DNA of 64,000 nucleotides, taken from contig NC_040033.1 of NCBI RefSeq assembly GCF_000972845.2, positions 4,306,241 through 4,370,240 on the forward strand. The letters are read 5' to 3'. The notes under the pieces were generated by a model, which saw only the letters and a list, made by a program, of their open reading frames with translations, had not been told where the DNA came from and searched no databases. This stretch comes from Larimichthys crocea. Its lineage: Eukaryota > Chordata > Actinopteri > Sciaenidae. The first letter of the stretch is position 1; every line of letters starts with the position of its first letter. Shown here in pieces: positions 58,194 through 64,000 of the stretch. Both the position numbers and the translations under genes were made by a program.

Positions 58194-61145
58194 GTTTCAC
58201 TGGGACCAGAGGAGAGCACGGTAGGGTCACATTCTCTCTTTTCATTTTAGATTTCAGCTTTCTTCACCCTTTTTAAAGTCTCTCGTGTTTCTCACGGTTC
58301 TCCTCGGCTTTTCCTTCAGCTTAGAATCAGAATCAGAAATACTTTATTAATCCCCGCAGGGAAATAGTTTTTGTTACCGCAGCTCCCAAACGGTGAGTGA
58401 TAGAAAGAAAACAGTAGTAAGAAAACAAAACTTTAACGATATACCCTATAGAATATCCTATTTTAAACAATATATGCACATGTATAAATGGCAGTTAAAT
58501 AGAACCAGTAACAGTAGATTAAAAACCAAGTAACAGTGAACTGTGCAATATGTAAATCAAAGAGTTTACAGTAGTGTGAATTTAGTGAGGAGCCTGCTCT
58601 GTCTTACATTAAACTCATGTTTGGTGGCATAAGTCTTTGTTTCTGTAAAGAGATCCGCGTGTGTCGAGGGTCAGAATACCGTTTAAAAGGCTAAATGTGT
58701 TTTAAAGATGGAATTAAAGGGTCAGTTCGCCTAAATTACAAAGGAAAAACACGTGTTCCTGGCGATACGCCCACTTTGGGTTTAATCTGGTTGTTAAATG
58801 TTAAAATTCATACATCGGTAAATCTCTGCAGGTAAAACCAAAAGTATGTCTGTGGCCAGAAACCAGTAGGAGGAAGAAAATGAAAATGTTGGTTTCAGGT
58901 TTTGTCATTTTGATTTTTTCATGTCCGTAAAAATATTTCCCCCGAAAACATCTCAGTCTCTGCAGGCTCCAGACTTATGAATGTTTTCTTTATTGTTTGT
59001 TGTGTAATCTACATAAAGAACCTGTTCCCATGATGCATGATGTGTCGGTAAACTCTGCAGCACACGTGAAACTCGCCTCGTGCAATGCAGTGTGTGTGTG
59101 TGTGTCTGAAGGATGTTTGTCAGCCTGTCCTGCTGAGCGGGAAGGCTGTTATGTTGCTTTATGGTGAGACGAGTCTCTGAGCTCTAATGAGGCTCAGATC
59201 TCAGAGGAGGATGTGACAACAGAGGGAGTCTCAGTCCGGGATGGAGGGGACACTGAGTCATGTGAAGCCACGTCAACTTTATATTTAACTGGAAGGTCAG
59301 CTGCTCGTGCAGCAGCAGTGTTTGGGTGCCGTGCTGTACGGATGCATACAGTCTGATAATAATGCCAGCTCACGTAGATAGCTTTGATTTTTCACACGTG
59401 TGTGTGTGTGTGTGTGCCAGGATCGAACATCTGGCTTTCATGCCAGAAAATAAAAGGGGAAGTTTCTTCTTTCCTTGCGGTGAGTCAAAGTCACTGAACC
59501 TCGAAATCAGCCTTCGATGTAGAACTCAAAGTCTCGAGTGGGTTGCAAGGGGAAGCTGATCTTATTCTATGGTAGGGAACACGTGCAGAAAAAAATAACT
59601 CTACATGCCAGAGGCTGCTCCGGTTTTCCCACCACAGACGGATTTAAAGATTTTCTGGTGTACCATCAAACATATACAGCAGTGTGAACCCGAAAGAACT
59701 CATCCTGCTGTGATTTCATTCACATAAACGAACCAGAAGGTCGCAGAAATAACCGCACCGCCATGCTGATTTGTATAAAGTCCACAAGACATGAAGAAAT
59801 GCCTGATTTTAAAGAGTTTCTATGCTAACCTGCAAACATATTTTCAGCACTTTCTGGCTCCAAGAGATCTCTTTTTTTTTTGGTCCAGTTTCTGTTTAAA
59901 TACGAAGTATTATCATGGAGCTCTGGTTGCCACAAATGGCCACAGTACAGTGGGTGTCTGCACCTCCACTTCAGCTGACAGGCGGAGAAGCGAGAGTGAC
60001 GATAAATCCGCTTTTTAATCACTAAAATTAAAAATAATAAACTCCTCTATCATCCTTTTAATTAACAGCTCCGGAGCGTTTTAGGGTCTTTCAGCTCATT
60101 GTTTTGGTTTGAAGGCCTCTCATCAGCATCTCGCTTCATGGATGCGGGGCAGTTGTTTCCAGTTTTCACCTGCTCAACATCAATCAGTGGACAAAGTACA
60201 AGTTGATAGGCAGCAGTAGGAAGTACATTTTGGGGCGATCTGTAGCGTAGTGGGTTAAGCGGCCGCCCCGTGTGTGGAGGCTATAGTCCTCGCTGCAGCC
60301 GGCCCCGGTTCGAATCCCGCATCGGACGGCTAATTTACTGCATGTCACTCCACCTCTCTCTGCTTCCTGTCTATCTTCAGCTGTACTATCATTAAAGGCA
60401 TCAAAGGTCAAAAAAATAATCTTAGAAGTACATTTTCAGGAAACATTTACTATATTTTCCATTTTCCTCCAAATAAATCAGTCCACAGGCTGTTTGTGGA
60501 AGTTCTTTCTTAAGTTAGATCAACGACATGTGCTGTATAATCTTATAATCTTGCATACGGCACCTTTAAGTGAAAGATGTGAGTCTTTTTTTCTAGCGTG
60601 CCATCGTCGTGTTTACAGGATGTTTGTTTCACTACATTCACACCATGCAGGATTCACTTTGAAGTTTACCATCGTTTCCTGCCTCTGTTCTGCAGGTGGA
60701 AACCTGAACATGTACAGTAGCTTCAGGCTCATGTGAGGTCCCTCCAGCACTAAATAATAGTTTCTGAAAAATGTATCTGTGTCTGAGTCATTAAGAAACT
60801 CTTACAGTCCTTCTGACTGTAGCATGAGATGCTTTGACTTTAAAAACCTCCCCGTGACGTCGGCGTGATGTCTCACTGCTTGTGGCACCACATGGGTCTC
60901 ATTACGGGGAGGAGGAGAGGAGGGGAAGGGTGTGGAGAGGGGAGGAAAGCTAGCGGGGGAGGTGGTGTGGGACGAACAGAACAGAGCTGTGTGTGTGTTC
61001 GGGACAGACCGGTTCTTGTGAATGTGTGTGTGTGTGTTTTCCTGTGGAAGAGCCACCCTGGTTCCACAAACACCAACGAGGGATCCACTCCAGCCGGAAA
61101 ACAACGGCTCCTTTAACAGCCTACACAGCGCGCACACTCATACAC

Positions 61146-61180
<35 letters not shown>

Positions 61181-63667
61181 GCTCATACACACTTGATCAT
61201 CACGTCAGCTTGTGGTTTTTGGGCTAAACCTGATCTCATTCTCACTAATTAGCTGCTTGAATTGGAGCTGTGCTGCTCACTGGAGGAATTTAATTGTTGT
61301 TTATTTTTGTCTCTGAATGTATTTTTCAAAAAATTTAGTTTCATTGGTGATTTCACGCCATGCGAGCAGCAGCGTCACTCGAGGGATGGCGATGTTTCAG
61401 ACGTTAACGCTCCCCTCAGGATATATCAGAATATATAACCTCGAAATAAATAAACAGCTTTTTTGTGCCTGTGGCTAATGAGGATCCAAATAAAGAGAAA
61501 ATGATGAATGATAATTAATGCAAAAAAATGCAAAATATAACGTATGATGTGTTCTCATGTATTTTTATTTTTATTGTATTTGAGTTTAACATACATCTTT
61601 TTTAGAAAAACCCAGAAGCTCGTTTCACAACACGTCCCTTTGTTCTGAAGCATTAGGATGTAAAAGTGTGTTACAGTGTGTTTTGACGAGCAAAATATTT
61701 GAGTAATCAATATTTACCAATGTGCCTGACTCTTTCTACGTTTATGCACAGCTGACTGAACTATTTTTAAGCTTTGACGTTGAAGTAATTAATAAGATTA
61801 ATAGTAAGTTAATAAGATTTCAGTTATTTTATCTCTGTGACTCAAATCTAGTGTCACAAATCAGAACTTTGTTTATCTACGTATGAAAGCAATTTTTCAT
61901 TGTAGAGACGGTTTTAGATTTTAGTTTATTTCTCTCTTATTACTACCGTACAGTGAGCAGTGGTGTGATGTTGGATTGTTTGTATAATGGGCTGACTTTC
62001 AGTGATTATACTAGTGTGCACAATGTGTCTGAGCGATATCTGTGAATGTATCTGAGGATTTTACATGTATAAAAGGTTTTCTTCCATCCGTCCTTCACTC
62101 AGGTCAACGAGGGGAAGGCGGCGAGCGTTGCACCCGAAACAATGAAGACCGAACCGGACGGCAAAGCCAAAGGTGAGAAGTGACAGCTTCACTCAACAAC
62201 AACATGAGTGACATACCACTCAAAATGTTAAGCTGAAGGAAAAGACGTGTTGGATGCACACAAAAGGTTTATTTCTCTCAAATTCTCTTCAGAAATCTGT
62301 TCAAATCCGTCTTAATGAGGACTCCTCCGTCCACTCGACATCTCAAGATGCTGAAAAACAAGAGTGCTGCCTTTAAAGCAGTCTTCTAAACTTCACTTCC
62401 TACTATTCATGCAAGAGGTTTCCTTTCATTCCAGCGTGGTTTTGTTTTATCGTCGCAGTGCTGAAATGCAGCTGTGGCAGGTCGTCGTGTGTTCAGGTGT
62501 TTGCAGAGAGCTCCGACATGCACGATTTATTCGAGCTGAATGCAAAACGCATTGCAAAAAATCTAATCCAGATAAACAATAAGCAAATGTGAAAGAAAAC
62601 ATGAGCGGGCTGAACTCACAGATGTTCTTTTACAGCTTGATGGACGCTGTAAGGAAATTTTTTGCATGTCACTGCATAAAACACCTTCTTTTTTTCTAAT
62701 CTAAAAGTCGGGACTTTTCTTTTCGTTTTTTCATCTTATCTAGTCTGACTTTCTTTCTTCTCTGATTTTCTCTCGTTCTAAATCCTGTAAAGTTTTCTGA
62801 GCCGCCCTTTTTGTGACGAGAAGATCTGTTTATCGTAATCTAAGGTGGTCCGCTTCCTGCAGCAGGAAACAAACAGCACGATGACAAAAAAAAAATCAAC
62901 TGTTTTCGAAATAATCTGGGTATTTATCGATGTAACATCTCTCACACATGTCTCGGCAGGGCGTGAGCAATGTAAAGTCCTCTTTCCATATGAAGCACAA
63001 AATGAAGACGAGCTGTCGATCAAAGAGGGGGACATCGTCAACATCATCACCAAGGTGAGTCGGCGTTCGTGTGTGTGTGCTCACACTCTCATGTCTCATT
63101 TGGTTTTTCTTGATTTGCCTGTGGGGGGGAAGGAAAACACAATTTGCATCCAGGTGCACGTTAAATAAATGTATCAAGCAGACAAACTGTAGCTCAGACT
63201 AAACACGTCTCTCTCTTTGGTGCAGGAGTGCGCCGATGCGGGCTGGTGGATGGGAGAGATCGGGGGAAGGCAAGGTGTTTTCCCGGACAACTTTGTCAAG
63301 CTGCTAGAAGCGGAGAAAGAGGTGATTTTGGCAAAAGTTGTCTGTGTTTACCGCGATTTTCGAAGCCGAGGAAGTCTCAAAGACGCGACGTGTTCTTGAA
63401 GTGTTTTTGTGACGCTTCTGTGCCTGCGTGTGTTTTCAGAGACCAAAGAAACCGCCTCCTCCCAGCGCGCCCTCAGCCAAACACACCACAGGTACAGTAA
63501 CACTGCATGTCTTCTTTGTATCTCCTCTTTTGTATTTTTTATGTTCTGAGAGACAAAGGCAGCAGAAACAGAAACCTGTGAACTCTGACCTGTAGAGAAA
63601 AAGTCGGAGGTCAAGAAGGTTCCTCCTGAGCGACCTGAACATCTGCCCCAGAGAGACCAGGATCGAG
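38011..63667 (+). CDS. sh3kbp1: SH3 domain-containing kinase-binding protein 1 (CIN85), 5' part
   Basis: This adaptor has three SH3 domains that bind PxxxPR motifs (for example in Cbl), a proline-rich region and a C-terminal coiled coil. It acts in receptor endocytosis, cytoskeletal regulation and signalling at the plasma membrane and endosomes. Twelve exons are visible: 38011-38014, 45385-45542, 53502-53616, 54038-54144, 55392-55533, 55672-55751, 57734-57823, 62103-62172, 62960-63054, 63226-63321, 63440-63491 and 63596-63667. All boundaries are GT/AG and all phases agree. SH3A, SH3B and SH3C are complete. Linker signatures ([38 protein letters not shown]) favour CIN85 over its paralogue CD2AP. 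The proline-rich C-terminal part and coiled coil lie beyond the right edge. No frameshift is seen in the coding exons. Confidence 0.93.
40556..40839. mobile_element. TTAA-flanked MITE, diverged copy
   Basis: It starts TTAA AGGTCCAGTGTGTA, like the element at 50340, and shares the ACAGTAGCCCAGA block. TTAA recurs at 40840-40843, but the right terminal repeat is degraded. Confidence 0.45.
40999..41195 (+). repeat. inverted repeat arm A (intron 1)
   Basis: About 190 bp that are highly similar to the reverse complement of 46196-46372. Shared blocks include GTGGGCGGTCCTTAAAGGG and CAGTTTTCAGTCCAGGAT. Probably two copies of a dispersed non-coding element. Confidence 0.75.
45385..45542 (+). CDS. 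sh3kbp1: sh3kbp1 exon 2: SH3A
   Basis: The whole SH3A domain is in one exon. It has the ligand-groove tyrosines of VEFDYEA, an acidic RT loop (QQDDELSL), the DDGGWWEG tryptophan pair and FPDNFV. Acceptor CGCCCCAG, donor GTGAGT; phase 1 in, phase 0 out. Confidence 0.95.
46196..46372 (-). repeat. inverted repeat arm B (intron 2)
   Basis: The opposite-orientation partner of 40999-41195. The two arms bracket exon 2 (45385-45542). Confidence 0.75.
50340..50558. mobile_element. MITE with TTAA target duplication
   Basis: TTAA at 50336-50339 and 50559-50562 flank terminal inverted repeats: AGGTGCAGTGTGTAAGAT on the left, and AGGTCCAGTGTGTAGAAT as the reverse complement of the right end. Non-coding. 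TTAA duplication points to the piggyBac or Kolobok superfamilies. Confidence 0.7.
53110..53195 (+). repeat. 43-bp perfect tandem duplication
   Basis: Units 53110-53152 and 53153-53195 are identical, beginning CCGTAAACAGCTC and ending GCTAAGATGT. Confidence 0.9.
53502..53616 (+). CDS. sh3kbp1: sh3kbp1 exon 3: SH3A-SH3B linker
   Basis: It encodes [20 protein letters not shown] and [17 protein letters not shown]. The basic start follows directly from SH3A, as in other CIN85 proteins. A TC-rich polypyrimidine tract precedes the acceptor CTGCAG. Confidence 0.9.
54038..54144 (+). CDS. sh3kbp1: sh3kbp1 exon 4: SH3B N-terminal half
   Basis: It encodes [20 protein letters not shown] and [12 protein letters not shown], the RT-loop half of SH3B. 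A (TG)n tract at about 54011-54031 abuts the acceptor in place of a normal polypyrimidine tract. Confidence 0.95.
54880..55140 (-). mobile_element. degraded LINE 3' fragment in intron 4
   Basis: GAGTTTGTTCCAGGTGTG and the AAACTGAAAGCTGCTTCTCC block correspond, on the minus strand, to the reverse-transcriptase C-terminus seen at 10.4-10.6 kb, where the equivalent text is TTTGTTCCAGTTGTGAGCAG. Short and diverged, with a (CAG)n tract at about 55068-55089. Confidence 0.55.
55392..55533 (+). CDS. sh3kbp1: sh3kbp1 exon 5: SH3B C-terminal half
   Basis: It encodes [20 protein letters not shown] and FTKEILAES, then a Ser/Glu-rich linker. The acceptor follows a (TG)n run at about 55356-55387. Donor A|GTGAGT, phase 1 out. 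Confidence 0.95.
55672..55751 (+). CDS. sh3kbp1: sh3kbp1 exon 6: acidic linker
   Basis: It encodes [19 protein letters not shown] and GEIQPKK, a linker characteristic of CIN85. It has a short TGTGTG acceptor context and donor GTAATC. Confidence 0.9.
56895..57035 (+). mobile_element. SINE 3' fragment in intron 6
   Basis: GGAGTTTGCATGTTTCC and TGACTCTAAATTATCCGTAG match the body of the SINE at 25570-25880. The 5' tRNA-like head is missing. Confidence 0.6.
57734..57823 (+). CDS. sh3kbp1: sh3kbp1 exon 7: GFGDIFKD linker
   Basis: It encodes [20 protein letters not shown] and [10 protein letters not shown], a conserved motif shared by CIN85 and CD2AP between SH3B and SH3C. It is 90 bp, phase 0 on both sides, so it can be skipped in frame. 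Confidence 0.93.
58322..58620. mobile_element. high-copy fish repeat (AATCAGAATCAGAAATAC type)
   Basis: Begins AGAATCAGAATCAGAAATAC, then TTTATTAATCCCCGCAGGGA, a phrase I recognise as a very common teleost interspersed repeat, usually the 3' end of a non-LTR element in minus orientation. Family and boundaries are uncertain. Confidence 0.5.
60238..60418 (+). mobile_element. tRNA-derived SINE in intron 7
   Basis: A-box-like TAGCGTAGTGGGTTAAGC, B-box GGTTCGAATCCC, a CTGCATGTCACTCC body, CTGTCTATCTTCAGCTGT and a short A-rich tail (CAAAAAAATAAT). Complete tRNA-like head; plus orientation, sense to sh3kbp1. Confidence 0.75.
62103..62172 (+). CDS. sh3kbp1: sh3kbp1 exon 8: linker before SH3C
   Basis: It encodes [20 protein letters not shown] and KAK, matching the TKTEMD..KSK-type linker before SH3C. 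Acceptor CACTCAG, donor GTGAGA; phase 1 out. Confidence 0.85.
62960..63054 (+). CDS. sh3kbp1: sh3kbp1 exon 9: SH3C N-terminal half
   Basis: It encodes [19 protein letters not shown] and [12 protein letters not shown]. Acceptor CTCGGCAG, donor GTGAGT; phases agree with exons 8 and 10. Confidence 0.95.
63226..63321 (+). CDS. sh3kbp1: sh3kbp1 exon 10: SH3C C-terminal half
   Basis: It encodes [20 protein letters not shown], then [16 protein letters not shown] replaces the more common WWEG, a conservative difference. Donor GTGATT. Confidence 0.95.
63440..63491 (+). CDS. sh3kbp1: sh3kbp1 exon 11: proline-rich start
   Basis: It encodes [17 protein letters not shown], the first proline-rich motif after SH3C, which can serve as an SH3 ligand in intramolecular contacts. 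Acceptor TTTTCAG, donor GTACAG. Confidence 0.9.
63596..63667 (+). CDS. sh3kbp1: sh3kbp1 exon 12: PPERPE segment
   Basis: It encodes [20 protein letters not shown] and DQDR. Acceptor CTGTAG, donor GTACAG. The gene continues beyond 64000. Confidence 0.9.
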
Positions 63668-64000
63668 GTACAGTCTGGTCCTGCTCGGGCCGACCTTCAG
63701 TCGTCTGCAGCTTCTGCAGCATCTTCCAACTTTCTACTACTCTGTTCAGCTGCCAATGGACAGATCACTAACTAACATGCTTAATGTTACTAATCCAGCA
63801 TTACATCTGCTGGACAGCTTCACGGCATTAAAGATCAGTGTGAAACAGGACGAGGTTCTCAGCTGTAAACAGCCCGTGAAGGGTAGACGTTGAAACAAGA
63901 GTAGTAGAAAAACCACGCGCAGCATGCTCGCCGTCTTTTGTAAAGTGGAGGAACAAAGCTTTGATTGAAGAACTGGAGTCAGCAACAGGAAACTCTGGTC

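Larger units (their letters stand above)
57824..62102 (+). other. sh3kbp1 intron 7 with microsatellites
   Basis: Contains (CA)n at 57954-57996, (TCTG)n at 58149-58192, (CA)n at 61148-61178, a dispersed repeat at 58322-58620 and a SINE at 60238-60418. No exon is supported. Confidence 0.6.

Noticed and set aside
57864..58250. Frames around the (CA)n and (TCTG)n tracts
   Set aside because: Low-complexity translation in an intron.

Overview
The window is vertebrate nuclear DNA, almost certainly from a ray-finned (teleost, probably percomorph) fish. It has intron-containing genes with GT/AG splice sites, a fish-type NACHT/LRR immune receptor with 174-bp leucine-rich-repeat exons, a CIN85-type triple-SH3 adaptor, and fish-style LINE, SINE, DNA-transposon and microsatellite debris. 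No species is assigned. Near-identical repeats differ mainly by 1-2 base indels. This suggests a long-read assembly with residual indel errors, so each frameshift below could be biological or technical.

Layout. (1) 0.6-7.3 kb: remains of a tRNA Ala-Gly-Ser repeat unit inflated by DNA transposons. (2) 7.4-8.3 kb: a pogo/Tigger-like element with a LINE 3' end nested in it. (3) 8.9-13.0 kb, minus strand: a broken multi-exon gene that I assign to the DUF6729-type uncharacterised fish family. It keeps its splice sites but carries frameshifts, a nonsense codon and a LINE inside an exon. A solo LTR lies just upstream. (4) 15.7-20.8 kb: a tRNA gene array (Ala-TGC, Ser-AGA, Gly-TCC) that reads minus then plus from a centre near 17.45 kb and ends in a 100-N gap. 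(5) 21.8-31.5 kb, minus strand: an NLRC3-like NLR receptor gene with a 5' exon cluster, a large FISNA-NACHT exon and three LRR exons. One LRR exon and its introns are tandemly duplicated. The 3' end is not found before the gap. (6) 32.0-33.0 kb: a Tc1 transposase relic and a second copy of the repeat seen at 13 kb. (7) 35.3-64 kb, plus strand: the 5' part of sh3kbp1. A first-exon segment is present twice around a 10-N gap, followed by exons for SH3A, SH3B and SH3C and the start of the proline-rich region. The gene leaves the window on the right.

Functionally there are two intact or near-intact units. The NLR gene is an innate-immune receptor with an ISRE-like promoter motif. sh3kbp1 encodes an endocytic and signalling scaffold. 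The rest is tRNA genes and mobile-element sediment. I found no CRISPR, prokaryotic or viral operon-like system. The more unusual observations are the inverted tRNA array, an NLR N-terminal exon lacking the zinc finger I expect there, UG repeats abutting the acceptors of an in-frame-skippable SH3 module, inverted repeats flanking the SH3A exon, and an LTR insertion whose empty site is preserved elsewhere in the window.
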